Source of the DNA: Vombatus ursinus
Taxonomy: Eukaryota; Chordata; Mammalia; Diprotodontia; Vombatidae
Length of the DNA: 64,000 nucleotides
Reading direction: 5' to 3'
Assembly (NCBI RefSeq): GCF_900497805.2
Contig: NW_020945064.1
Span: 3,001,807 to 3,065,806, forward strand
The notes below the pieces were generated by a model. It saw only the letters and a program-made list of their open reading frames with translations, made no database searches and was not told the origin of the DNA. The first letter of the stretch is position 1. Every line of letters begins with the position of its first letter. This document shows, piece by piece, positions 45,565 to 56,362 of this stretch. The position numbers and the translations under genes were made by a program.

Positions 45565-46690
45565 TCCGCTTCTCTACATCATATAATCCCTTGAGGTCAT
45601 CCCCATTCTTTCCTTTACTATAACAGTCTCTGACAAAGACATCACTCTTTTCCTCACTAAGGCCAACCCTTCTCTGTGTACTTTTGATCTATCTCCTCTT
45701 GTTTCTCCGGCAGATACCCCTCCCTCATCTTCACTCCCTCTCCATCTGTTGACTCCTTTGTAGCTGCCTACAAGCATGTCCAAGTGTGTCTTATAAATTC
45801 CTCACTAAACTCCACCATGTCCTTTTCTCCACTCACATACCCGCCACCCTCATAATTTCTCACCTGGCTTATTGGAGTCACTCCCCCTGCCTCATCTTTC
45901 CCTTCCCCAGTGTTGCCAACTGATTTTTTTCCTCAATTGTAAGTCTGTGTCATTCCCCTCCCCATCAATTCCAGTGATTCCCTGTTACCTCTGGGATCAA
46001 ATACGAAATCCTCTGTTTGGCCTTAAAAGACCTTCACAACCTGAGCACCATATACATTTCCTGCCTTCTTACAGACTACTCTCGTTCATTCAAACCAGGG
46101 CACAGCCAAACCGGCCTTCGTACTATTGCTCAGTCATGGCGCTCAAATTCTCTCTGTACCTTTTCATTCATTGTCCGTCCTCAATGCCTGGAATGTTCCC
46201 CAACCTTACCTGTGTCTCCATAGTTTCCTTTGAGGCCTGGCTTAAGTACCTCCTCCTACAGGAAAACTTTCCTGATCTCCCAAGATACCAGCACCTTCCC
46301 CTCAATATGGCTTATATCAATACTGCATATACCTTAATAATAATAACATTTATGTAGTACTTTGAAGTTTGCAAAGCACTTTGTGAATATTATTTCATTT
46401 GATCCTCACGACAGTCCTGCGAGGTAGGCAGATGCCCATGTTACAGATAAGAAAACTGTGGCAGACAGATTAAGTAACTTACCCAGAGTCATACAGAGTC
46501 TGAGGCCAGTTTGAATTCAGATCTTCCCAAGTCCAGGTCCAGCACACCATCTGTTGCCTTATGTCACATCCCCCAGCTAGATTGTAAACTCCTTGAAGGC
46601 AGGGACTTTTTCACTTTTTGTCTTTGGAGCCTCAGGATCTATTACAATGCCTGGCCCAGGGTAGATACTTAACTGCTTGCTGATTGCTTC
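45565..46690 (+). repeat. L2-type LINE C-terminal region and 3' end, interrupted by MIR
   Basis: 'TGATTCCCTGTTACCTCTGG', 'TGGCCTTAAAAGACCTTCAC', 'TCAATGCCTGGAATGTTCCC' and 'AGGAAAACTTTCCTGATCTC' are sense L2 C-terminal text. After a MIR, the 3' UTR resumes with 'TAGATTGTAAACTCCTTGAA' and 'GGCAGGGAC'. Confidence 0.75.
46330..46562 (-). repeat. MIR SINE, antisense, inside L2
   Basis: 'AAGTTTGCAAAGCACTTTGT', 'TTTGATCCTCACGACAGTCC', 'GTTACAGATAAGAAAACTGT' and 'CAGCACACCATCTGTTGCC' cover the reversed MIR. The L2 3' UTR continues beyond it. Confidence 0.75.
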
Positions 46691-47238
46691 TGGGCAGTAA
46701 GTAGAGACCCTAGAATTTCACCCTAGTTTCCATTAGACCTTCTAAAGTAGAGTTCATCCTCTTAAAACTATTCTGTTTTTTAAAAAAAAGTATAAAGAAA
46801 GTTTTATACAAATATTTAGGTGGATCAAGTACTCATTCACTTGCTGACCAACTCTATCAACCATGCCATGTGCCTGCTGAATGCCATGAAGCTTGGAATT
46901 GGCCATGTTTGCCTTGTATTCACAATAGCAGCAAATATTTTCAATATAATAATTAGTTTATCCTTCCTCTTTTCAATATTTTATAGATGAACAAATAAGT
47001 GAGAGAATAATCCCCACAAAATTACCGATTCAGACTCCATTCCTAGAGTCTGGTTATAACTGACCTGTACTGTGCCTTCTCTTTTTCCACAGTCTCTCTT
47101 GACTTTGGAGTCAATTTTTAATTAGGTAAATTTCTGCCAAGAAAATGTTCATTACAAAGGTTTCACTATCCACCTTCACTATTGATGCACACAAATGCTT
47201 GATGCCATGCATCAACACAGTCTTACTTCCAGAAAATA
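46691..47238. other. unassigned DNA
   Basis: No feature recognised. Confidence 0.4.
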
Positions 47239-47239
47239 C

Positions 47240-47583
47240 ACAGGATCATTTGAATTTAGGAGCTAGGAGTGGTTAGCCTAGAAGAGAATATGGTAGCTAC
47301 CTTAATGTATCCTGGGGCTGCCATGTAAAAGAGGGATTCAACTTGTTCTCTTTGGCTCCAGAGAATAGAAGTCAAAACATTTGGGGTAAAGCTAAAGAAC
47401 AAAGGAGGCTCAATGCCAGGGAAAACTTCCTGATTATTGGAGCTCGCCCAGAAGTGGAAATGAGCTGTCTTTGGAGACAGTGAGTGCCCCCTCACTATCA
47501 TGAGAGGTTATCGCTGTACAGATATGGATTAGATTAGATGGCTTCTGAACTCACTTCCAAACATGAGATTACTATGATCTTTC
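47240..47583 (+). repeat. CR1/L3 LINE 3' end
   Basis: It follows the CR1 3' UTR in sense: 'GAGAATATGGTAGCTACCTT', 'CATGTAAAAGAGGGATTCAA', 'AGGGAAAACTTCCTGATTAT', 'GAGACAGTGAGTGCCCCCTC' and 'TTAGATTAGATGGCTTCTGA'. It ends at 'ATTACTATGATCT', the CR1-type 3' terminal repeat. Confidence 0.75.
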
Positions 47584-47884
47584 CCTCTTTCTTTCTTTCC
47601 TTCTTCCTTCCAACCAGGTCTCCCTATGTTGCCCAGATTGAAAGTACAGCAGTAGCTCATGGGCCTTAAATCTTTGACCTATTCCATTTCCAACTGGGGC
47701 CAATTTGACCTTCCATAGGCAGCCTGGAGACTCTTGAAAGCTCATCATATTGGTGCTAGATTTAGTGAGGACACCCAAACAGCTTTAGCCCTACTGCAGC
47801 TCAGACCTCCTGAACTTGAGAGATCCCATCCTTCTAAGCCTCCCCTAATAACAAGGATTATAGGTGTATACCAGCACACCCAGA
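47584..47884 (-). pseudogene. RN7SL: 7SL (SRP) RNA retropseudogene with purine tail
   Basis: Read on the minus strand, this follows 7SL RNA from end to end, not only the Alu domain. The + strand shows the reversed 3' Alu domain ('CTCCCTATGTTGCCCAGATT'), the S domain ('CTTTGACCTATTCCATTTCC', 'CATAGGCAGCCTGG', 'CATATTGGTGCTAGATTTAG', 'TGAGGACACCC') and the reversed 5' Alu domain ('CCTCCTGAACTTGAGAGATC', 'AGGATTATAGGTGTATACCA'). About 269 bp remain, against roughly 300 for the gene. The T/C-rich run at 47,584-47,610 would be the retrocopy's A/G-rich tail. Divergence rules out an active gene. Confidence 0.9.
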
Positions 47885-48120
47885 GATTCTGTGATTTTTC
47901 ACAGCTCATTTCTGTTGGAAGTATGGTTAGGCGACATCATCTGTACTAACAAACTACAGCTGTCCATCTGTCATTGGGCTGACAATTAGGGGAAAGAGTA
48001 GCTGGATATACCTCCATAATTGTTGCCATTTATGGTGATAACGGGGCCAGTATGGCAGCTATAAGTCTAAGAAGTGATGGAGTTGTGAACAGCAAGGCAA
48101 GATAGACACCTGTCTTCAAC
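47885..48120. other. unassigned DNA
   Basis: No feature recognised. Confidence 0.4.
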
Positions 48121-48124
48121 ATGA

Positions 48125-48325
48125 ATAGTATCATTTTGTCTGATTTTAAAGTTTGCAAGAAACTTTCTTAACAACAATCCTATGTAAATGTTGTCCCCAT
48201 TTTATAGATGACAGAACAGAGGCTCAGATAATTTAATTATTTGCCCATGGTCATGTAGTTAATATCATAAGACTCAAATCCAAGTCTTCTGGCTCTTTTC
48301 GCTATAGCAGACTTCTTACAGCCTG
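48125..48325 (-). repeat. MIR SINE, antisense
   Basis: 'TAAAGTTTGCAAGAAACTTT', 'CCCATTTTATAGATGACAGA', 'TTTGCCCATGGTCATGTAGT' and 'TCTTCTGGCTCTTTTCGCTA' follow reversed MIR order. Confidence 0.7.
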
Positions 48326-49209
48326 GGGAGACTTCAAGCCAGTCTCCTCTTGCCTTCAAAATATTCTATACATAAAAGAATCTATCCTGGGGTGGAGCTA
48401 AGATGGTGGCATAAAAGCAGGCACTCTCTTGAGCTCTCCCCCAAACCCCTCCCGATACTTGTAAAAAATTACTCTAAATGAATTTTAGAGCAGCAGAACC
48501 CACAAAAAGACAGAGTAAAACAAGTTTCCAGCACAAGACAACCTGGATGGTTGATGGGAAAGGTCTATTGTGCCGGGCTAGGAGAGGAGTGCAGTTCAGC
48601 ATAGGCCACACAGGCAAAGACCAAGGCCCAGCAAACCCAGAGTAGGCCTCAGGAGACTGAATCAAGGGGAGCTGTGGTGGTTTCCAGACTTCTCAACCCA
48701 CAAACGCCAAGGACAACTTAGAAGGTCACTATGAAAGGTCTGTCGGACCTGAGTGAGAAGAGTGCAGTCCAGCCCTGGTCCTAGCGCAGCCTTGGGACGG
48801 CAACCACAGTGGCAGCAGCTGCTTCAGGAGCCCTCGGCCCACAGATGGTGGGGGGATTGAGTGGTTAATCAGAGGGGGATTGCAGGGATCTCTTTGCTGG
48901 TGCTGAGGCAGAATTCTCTTGCTTTGCCCATGCTTGGATCTGGGTCCCAGTCTTGGGTGGCAGTCCTGTAGTAAGGAGGAGCGATAGCACAGCTTGTGGC
49001 AGCAGTGGAGAAGGAACCCTCCTCTCATTTCCAGGGCAGAAAAGAGTGCTTGTGGTCACTCACAGACCAGGGAACAGGCCAGGAGAGGAGTAAACACTTC
49101 TCGTTAGAACATACCACCTTGGAAGAACTGAAAACTTACAGATCCCAAGAAGTATCTCTGAGAACAGCTGCACAAAACCCCTGAAGCTTGGGATAGTACA
49201 CCCTCCACA

Positions 49210-50304
49210 TTGGAAGCAGAGCCCTACCTTAACAAAGAGTTTAAAAGTCAAGGATTAGGTTGGGAAGATGAGCAAACAGAGGAAAAAAGTCAGACAATAG
49301 AATTTTACTTTAGTGACAAGGAAGATCAAAATATACAACCAGAAGAAGACAACAAAGTCAAAGCCACTACATACAAAGCCCCTAAGAAAAATACAAATTG
49401 GTCCCTGACTGTCAGAAAAGCCGAAAAAGAATTTTGAAAATCATGTAAGAGAAGTAGAGGAAAAACTGAGAATGATACAAGAAAATCATGAAAAACAAGT
49501 CAATGGCTTGCTAAAGGAGACCAAAAACAATGCTGAAGAAAATAACACCTTAAAAAATAGACTAGACAATGGCAAAAAATGACCAAAAAAAAAAAAAAAA
49601 TAGCAAAAGAGGTCCAAAAAGCTAACGAGGAGAAGAATGCCTTAAAAAGCAGAACTGGCCAAATGGAAAAGGAGGTCCAAAAGCTTACTGAAGAAAATAC
49701 TTCCTTAAAAATTAGAATGAAGCAATTGGAAGATAATAACTCTATGAGAAATCAACAAATTATAAAACAAAACCAAAAGAATGAAAAAATAGAAGACAAT
49801 GTGAAATATCTCATTGGAAAAACAACTGACCTGGAAAATAGATCCAGGAGAGATAACTTTAAAATTATTGAACTACCTGAAATTCATGATCAAAAAGAGA
49901 GCCTAGACACCATCTTTCAAGAAATTATCAAGGAAAACTGCCCTGATATTCTAGAACCAGGGGGTAAAATAGAAATGGAAAGAATCCACCAACCACCTCC
50001 AGAAAGAGATCCCAAAAGGAAAACTCTCAGGAATATTATAGCCAAATTCCAGAGTTCCCAGGTCAAGGAGAAAATAGTGCAAGCAGCCAGAAAGAAACAA
50101 TTCAAATATTGTGGAAACACAATCAGGATAACACAAGATTTAGCAGCTTCTACATTAAGGGCTTGGAATATGATATTCCAGAGGTCAAAGGAGCTAGGAT
50201 TAAAATCAAGAATCACCTACTCAGCAAAACTGAGTGTAATCAATGAGGGGAAAAAATTGATATTCAATGATATAGAGGAATTTAATGCATTCTTGAGAAG
50301 CTAG
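49210..50304 (+). pseudogene. HAL1 ORF1 (L1 ORF1p-like RNA-binding protein), disrupted
   Basis: A 75-codon frame (49,210-49,437) is followed by a gap and then a 241-codon open frame (49,579-50,304). The second part has a lysine-rich coiled coil (EENTSLKIRMKQLEDNN), the RRM start LENRSRRDNFKIIELPE, and the C-terminal domain (IIAKFQSSQVKEKIVQAARK, GNTIRITQDLAASTLRAW, LKSRITYSAKLSVINEGKKL). L1 ORF1p forms trimers that coat element RNA in cytoplasmic particles. Between the parts, about 140 bp hold stops and an A run (49,579-49,600) that probably changed the frame. The second part is long and clean for a fossil, which suggests moderate age. Confidence 0.88.
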
Positions 50305-50723
50305 AGCTAAATAGAAAACTGACTTTCAAATACAAGACTCAAGAGAAGCATGAAAAGGTAAACAGGAAAGAGAAATCATAAGGGACTTATTAAAGTGGAA
50401 CTGTTTACATTCCTACATGGAAAGATATTTGTATCTCATGAGATCTTTCTTGTTATTAGGGTAGTTGGAGGGAATATATATAGACAGAGGGTACAGGGTG
50501 AGTTGAATATGAAGGGATGATATCTAAAAAAGAAAATTAAGGGATGAGAGAGGAATGTACTGGGAGAAGGAGAAAGTGAAAGGTAGAATGAGGTAAATTA
50601 TCTCACATAAAAGGGGCAAGAAAAAACTTTTACAGTGGAGGGGAAGAAAGGGGAGGTGAGAAGGAATGAGTGAACTTTACTCTCATGGATTTGGCTTAAG
50701 GAGGGAATAACAAACACACCCAA

Positions 50724-51480
50724 TTGGGTGTGGAAATCTATCTTACCCTACAGGAAAGTAGGGGGGAAGGGGATAAGAGAGGGAGGGGTGATAGAAGGGA
50801 GGGCAGATTGGGGGAGGGGAGTAATCAGAAGCAAACACTTTTGAGAAGGAACAGGGACAAAGAAAAGAATAGAATAAATGGGGGCCAGGATAGGATGGAG
50901 GGAAATATAGTTAGTCTTTCACAACATGACTATTATGGAAGTGTTTTGCATGACTGCACATGTATAGCCTATGTCAAATTGCTTACCTTCTTGGGGCAGG
51001 TAGGTGTCGCAGTGGATAGATGACCAGCCCTGGATTCAGGAGGACCTGAGTTCAAATCTGGCCTCAGACACATAACACTTACTAGCTATGTGACCCTAGG
51101 CAAGTCACTTAACCCCATTACCTAGGCAAAACCAAAACAAAAACAAAAAAAAAATTGCTTACCTTCTCAACGAGGGTGGTTGGGGAGGGAGGAGGGGAGA
51201 GAATTTGGAACTCAAAGTTTTAGAAACAAATGCTAGAAATTATTTATGCATGCAACTGGGAAATAAGATACACAGGCAAAGGGGTATTGAAATCTATCTT
51301 ACCCTGCAGGAAAATAGAAGGGGAAGAGGATGGGGGAGTGGTAATAAAAGGGAGAACAGACTTGGTGAAGGGGGAATCAAAATGCAGGCCATCATGGGGT
51401 GGGGGGAGGGCAGGGATGGGGAGAAAATTTGGAACTCAAAATCTTGTGGAAGTAAATGTTGAAAACTAAAAATAAATAAA
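50724..51480 (+). repeat. HAL1 3' UTR with repeated G-rich module
   Basis: 'AATCTATCTTACCCTACAGG' (50,734) recurs as 'AATCTATCTTACCCTGCAGG' (51,291). Each is followed by G-rich text with several GGG-GGGGG runs. The end-type phrase 'TTTGGAACTCAAAGTTTTAG' (51,204) recurs as 'TTTGGAACTCAAAATCTTGT' (51,430). Confidence 0.75.
50992..51151 (+). repeat. WSINE1/SINE1-type SINE with perfect TSD, in HAL1
   Basis: A full-length copy is flanked by AAATTGCTTACCTTCT (50,976-50,991 and 51,152-51,167), a perfect 16-bp target-site duplication. It is younger than the HAL1. It belongs to the 'ACACATAACACTTACTAG' subfamily. Confidence 0.92.
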
Positions 51481-51704
51481 TAAATTGGGGGGGGGGGGGA
51501 AGAATCTATCCTATTTTAAAGACTTCCCTCTATCTCAGAAAGGTTTTCATAACTTTTCTCAGCAAACTACTCCAATGTTTAATAATTATAGGTCATTTCA
51601 TAAGCAAGTTCTGATTTGCATACCTGAGCTAAATGGTTTTCTTCTTAACTATCCAGTCTTTGGCTAGAGAACATCCCCAGTATACATCTACTTCAGATTA
51701 ACTA

Positions 51705-51965
51705 AGGTGAGTCAGTCAATAAATTTTTATTAATTGCCTACTATGTTCCTATTCTGCTAAGTGCTGGGAATAGAAAGAAAGGTAAAAGACAATCTAATGG
51801 GGAAAACAACACGCAAGAGACAATGTCCAAACAAGCTATGGGCAGGACAAATTGGAAATAATCAACAACGGGGAGACCAAAAATGTTTAAGGAACCAGGA
51901 AAACAAAAGTATGGAGGATAGCCCAGAAAGGTAAGGAAAGTAAGAAGGGAGGACAACCATGCAAA
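51705..51965 (-). repeat. L2 LINE 3' end, antisense
   Basis: 'CAATAAATTTTTATTAATTG', 'CTAAGTGCTGGGAATAGAAA' and 'GACAATCTAATGGGGAAAAC' give the reversed L2 3' terminus. Confidence 0.7.
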
Positions 51966-52019
51966 TCAATAACATACAGCCATACCTTAAGAAGTAGAAA
52001 CGTTGCTGGTTTGTTTTTC

Positions 52020-52130
52020 TTTCCAGTGATCTTTTCCTTTAGATTTTCATGATAATTAATGAAATAATATTTGTGAAGCATTCCTGCAAGTCCTTAAAGT
52101 ACTCTATAAATATTAATTATTATCATTATT
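52020..52130 (+). repeat. MIR-type SINE 3' fragment
   Basis: 'CATGATAATTAATGAAATAA', 'AGTACTCTATAAATATTAAT' and an ATT-rich tail form a MIR 3' end. The MAR1 lies just beyond. Confidence 0.55.
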
Positions 52131-52132
52131 GC

Positions 52133-52360
52133 AGCTAAGTGGCGCAGTAGATAGAGCACCAGGCCTGGAGTCAAGAAGACCAGAATTCAAATCCAGCCTC
52201 AGACACTTATTAGCTGTGTGACCCTGGGCAAGCCACTTAACCCTGTTTGCCTCAGTTTCCTCATCTGTAAAAGGAAGACAAATGGCAAACCACTCAAAAC
52301 TCCAAAAGGGGTCACACACAGTCAGACGCAACTGAAACGACTGAACAGCAACAAAAAGTC
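52133..52360 (+). repeat. MAR1 SINE
   Basis: Head 'CAGCTAAGTGGCGCAGTAGA', middle 'TTAGCTGTGTGACCCTGGGC', CORE-like 'GCCTCAGTTTCCTCATCTGT', and RTE-like tail 'AAAAGGGGTCACACACAGTC', 'AACTGAAACGACTGAACAGC'. Full length. Confidence 0.85.
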
Positions 52361-52364
52361 TTAA

Positions 52365-53245
52365 GATCATAGGTTTTTAGAACTGGAAGGGACCTTAAAG
52401 ATCACTTAGTCTTTATTTAAATTTGATTTTCATTCTTCTAAGGTCAATTGAAAATGGGCTTTGTAATACAAACCAATTTATTTCCATCTTGCTGAACTGT
52501 TCCAAGTAACCAGTTCAGTAATTCATGTATTTTGGCACTAGATGGCACTGTTGACTGAACCCATACCCTGAAATTTGAAAATTTCAGTTCTCCACAAATA
52601 GTGTTGTAGGGTCTAGTTACCATCAGGATGACATTAAGAAGTTTCCCTTAAAACTTCTCCACAGTACCCTTATGGCTTTGGCTGCAGCCAGGGAGAGGTA
52701 TGGTGGAAGTGAGCCATACAGAAACTATAGTTTCTTTTTTGTCCTACCTAATCTAACCCACATCATCCAGCTAATCTAAAATAGATTAATATTGTAAGTT
52801 CTCTCCACCAGCTAGACTTCTTACACCCTAAATTTTTCACATGGTCGATCCAACATGGATCTCTTGAAGGCTATAAAGCTCCGTGTCCCCTCAGGCCAAT
52901 TCAACTGGACCATAACATCCTCACTATCACTAATGCCCCTGTGGTTGTTAACCATCATTTTCAGAGCCCAAAACAGGGACTGTGATTTCATCTTTTTCTT
53001 ATTATGCATCCTAGGCAAGTCCCCTGATATTTCTTTTCTTTTAAGAAATTAAATATTTTAGGACTCAATCTTTTTAAAATCAGCTCATTTCAGGGAACCA
53101 CAAAAATTATAGATGAAGAACAAGTCCTGAGTGGAAGTAAAAACTGGATTTTGGTTTTGTTCTTCTTTAATTGTAGAAACATTTCAACTTGGTGTTTATA
53201 GATATTTTAATGTTAATATTCTATGTAGCTGTTTGTTTTTTAAAC
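52365..53245. other. unassigned DNA
   Basis: Apart from a short CR1/MIR-like piece at 52,378-52,412 ('GAACTGGAAGGGACCTTAAA'), nothing is recognised. Confidence 0.4.
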
Positions 53246-53254
53246 TTGGTTGTA

Positions 53255-53468
53255 GAAAAGATCGTTAGACTTAGAGCCTGGAAGATATTGTTCTGAAACC
53301 TGTAGTGTTTTACTAGCTGTGTGAACTCGAGCAAGTCACATTCTGTCTGAGCTTCACTTTATTCAGCTAAAACATCAGGATGATAATTCTTGCCCTACTG
53401 ACCTCACATGTTTGGGAGGAAAATGCTTTGTGAACTTTAAAACACTATATAAATGTTCATTGTTATGC
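53255..53468 (+). repeat. MIR/THER1-type CORE-SINE
   Basis: 'TTTACTAGCTGTGTGAACTC', 'GAGCTTCACTTTATTCAGCT' and 'AAAACACTATATAAATGTTC' are in MIR order to its 3' end. Confidence 0.7.
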
Positions 53469-53469
53469 C

Positions 53470-53912
53470 CCTTTCCTCCAACAAAGATGGGCATGCTCAG
53501 CCTTCTCTCATATATGTTACAGCCAACATCTGAATCCAGCAAATGTCAACGTTAATTGGCTAATCTCTTGACCAAAATAGACAGTTAAAAACCTAAGCTA
53601 CATGGGAGAAAGATCTCTTCTAGCTTTTGTCAACTAGTGTTAGCATTTTTCAAATGGCTGACTTTGTTGTGACTTGACCAAACAAGAGACTTCCCAAATA
53701 CATATTGGACATCATTAGCCAGCCTAAGATAATACCTCAAATACAACAAATATTTGGATTGTTGATGAAAAAAAGTAGGTGGGCTGTGGGGGGGGGGGGA
53801 AACTAAGGTAGTTCAGGAAGAAAAACAGAAGAGGGCACTGATGAGTCATGATCAGAATAAAAGGCCAATAATGGTCCTTCAGCATGGAAATAGGGTTTTT
53901 AAGGAAGGGGTC
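53470..53912. other. unassigned DNA with a G run
   Basis: No gene or repeat is recognised. A run of 12 G lies at 53,788-53,799. Confidence 0.4.
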
Positions 53913-53914
53913 AT

Positions 53915-54240
53915 AGGGCTTAGAGCTGAAAGGGATCTTAGAGATCATCTGGGATAAGAATTTTTAACCTGGGATCCATGGATAGATTTCAGGGGGTCTG
54001 TGAACTCATATGGGGGAAAAATAACATCTTTGTCTTCACTAATGCCTAATTGGAATTTAGCATTTCCTTCCATTTTGAATGGAGATGACAAACAAGGGGG
54101 TTCATAGGCTTCCTCAGATGGCCAAATGTTAAGGTTAAGAACCCGTGATCCAGAAAAACTCTTCCATTTCATAAATGAGAAAACTGAGGCAGAAAGAGAA
54201 GAAGTGACAGGTCAAAGATCAATGAGAAATAAGTAACAAA
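53915..54240 (-). repeat. MIR SINE, antisense, split by a hAT-like element
   Basis: 'GCTGAAAGGGATCTTAGAGA' (left) and 'CATTTCATAAATGAGAAAAC' followed by 'TGAGGCAG' (right) are consecutive parts of one reversed MIR, separated by the hAT-like insertion. Confidence 0.6.
53951..54147. mobile_element. hAT-like nonautonomous DNA transposon, third copy
   Basis: Left end 'AATTTTTAACCTGGGATCCA', shared block 'TTTCAGGGGGTCTGTGAACT', 'GGGGGTTCATAGGCTTCCTC' and right end 'GGTTAAGAACCCGTG' match the copies at 32,514 and 34,535. Its insertion in a MIR gives an empty-site context. Confidence 0.7.
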
Positions 54241-54244
54241 TTAT

Positions 54245-55055
54245 TTATTTAGAGTCAGATCTTCTTACTTAAACCAATGTTCTTTCTTGCTAGAACCTTT
54301 TAACTTTGTGCTTTTTCAATGCCAACCCAGGTATGCATTAAACTTTGCATTAAACAAAGCAAACAAAAGCTTCTGTCAAAGGAAAGGAAAATCAAAAGTC
54401 ATGCCATGCCGGTGAAATTAATTCTCTTCCAGAAGAGAAGTATGGACATTTCCGTATTCAGCTCTCTTCTCTCTAAAGCTGTCATCTAACGTTTGAGAAG
54501 AGGGAATGCAAGATTCCTGCCTTGCACTCTCCTTCAGACTAACTGATGATCACAATGGTACCATTAACCACTGCCTCTCCACCCTATAATTACCAAGAAA
54601 ATGGCGTAGAAATTGTCCTTGACTGATTAAATATGGCATATGCCAAGTTGGGTTGGCTTGAGGCCCAGTCAAACATTAATGACATTCAGAGTTCAGACAC
54701 TGCAGGAATGTAACATACCATACTAAAGGTGGCCTGTAACCATTGTTGCTACGTGAAAGTGATGTCAGGCCTTTGGTAGGAAGCAGGGAAGAAAATTACT
54801 TCAGATTCTCCCACTTCTTTTATTCATTTAGTAAAACATTCAATAAGAGTGATCTAGAAATTAAGATCTATATTCCACTTGTACCGCCCACTTTTGATTA
54901 CAATTCTGGCCTATGTGATCTGTATCTCTATAAAATGTCCATACTTTATTTTTTTCATCTACAAAACAAGACTGATCTGACCAAGGTAATTGGCAACAGA
55001 CTGCCAAAAATGTTTTTCCCCATAACTTAAATGCCTTCATTTATTGTATTGGAAA
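54245..55055. other. unassigned DNA
   Basis: No family is recognised. A 95-codon frame at 54,743-55,030 has no known motif. Confidence 0.4.
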
Positions 55056-56362
55056 TAGTGCTAATTGGTTAGAAAGGCACAGGACGAGAGAGCTGGAAGA
55101 GATCCCAGAAGTCATTCTAGTCCAAGGCAACAAGAACACCCAATAGGAACATACCCAACACATGGTCATCTAGACTTTTCTTGACAACCTCCATGGGGGG
55201 AGCCAACTACCTCCTAATACTTCCCATTTTATTTTTGAGTAGCTCTAATTATTAGGAAGTGTTTTATTTATGTCAAGCTGCAACGTTCACCCATTGTCCA
55301 TCCCAGTACTGACCTCTGAGGCCAGGAAGAACAAGTCTAATCTCTCTTCCAAACAATGGCCCTTCAAATAATTGATAAAAGCTTTCATGTTCCCTCTAGA
55401 TTTTCTCCAAGCTAAAAGCCTCCAGTTGCCTTCGACCAATCCTCATATGGCATGGACGCAGAGTCCTCAACATTTCTAGTCACCCTTCTCTGGATGCACT
55501 CTACTTATCAAAATCCTTCTCAAAATTGCATCACTCAGGAATGAACAGTATTTCTAATATGACAAGGAAGACTATCTCTTCCCTAGTGTGGGACATTTTG
55601 TATCTCTTAATGTATTTTAACATCACATTAGCTTTTTGGCTGCCACATCACACTATTGACTCATATTGAATTTAATGTCCATTAAAATCCTCAGGTGTTT
55701 TTCAAACAAATTGTGATCTGCCAAGCCTTAACTTTGGATCACTCCCATTGAGAAGGCAAGAAATGTGATATTAATTATACATGTGAAGTCATGCAAAACA
55801 GATTTCCATATTAGCCATGTTGGGGGAAAAAAAAACAAGAAAAATAAAGTTTAAAAAAGTATGCTTCAATGTACATTCAGACTCCATCGGTTCTCTTTCT
55901 GGAGATGAATTACATTTTTTTTATCCTAAGTCCTTAGGAATTGTCTTGGATGAATGTATTCATCAGAGTAGCTAAGTGTTTCACAGTTGACTATAGTTAT
56001 AATGTTGCTGTTACTGTGTAACAATGTTCTCTTGGCTCTGCTCACTTCACTTTGCATCAATTCATGTAAGTTTTCCCAAGTTTTTCTGACACCATCCTGC
56101 TCATCGTTTCTTATAGCACAATAGTATTCCATCACAATTATATACTACAGCTTGTTCAGCCATTCCCCAATTGATGGGCATCCCATCATTTTCCAATTCT
56201 TTGCCAACCACAAAAAGAGCTGTTATATAAATGTTTTTGTACAAATAGGCCTTTTTCCTTTTTCTTTGATCTCTTTGGGTTTATCAAACATTAGATTACT
56301 ATGGTCATTTACTACTTTGTATTGTGTACCTAATCTATTCCACTGATCCACTACTCTATTTA

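Larger units (their letters stand above)
48389..51499 (+). mobile_element. full-length HAL1 (half-L1) retrotransposon with perfect TSD
   Basis: AAGAATCTATCCT occurs right before (48,376-48,388) and right after (51,500-51,512) the element, a perfect 13-bp target-site duplication. It begins GGGGTGGAGCTAAGATGGTG, an L1-type 5' end with a YY1-like AAGATGG. An approximately 0.8 kb 5' UTR, an L1-type ORF1 (about 49,210-50,304) and a purine-rich 3' UTR follow. ORF2 is absent, which defines HAL1. HAL1 depends on L1 enzymes in trans. It contains a younger SINE (50,992-51,151). A 3' UTR module appears twice (about 50,724 and 51,276). Confidence 0.88.

Noticed and set aside
45872-46357. 161-codon frame MESLPLPHLSLPQCC...
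   Set aside because: It coincides with sense L2 C-terminal sequence and continues into a MIR. Not a host gene.
47616-47884. An Alu element
   Set aside because: The S domain of 7SL is present between the two Alu-domain parts, and the marsupial context has no Alu family. It is a 7SL retropseudogene.
49579-50304. A novel coiled-coil host gene
   Set aside because: The 241-codon frame is L1-type ORF1 and lies inside a target-duplication-flanked HAL1.
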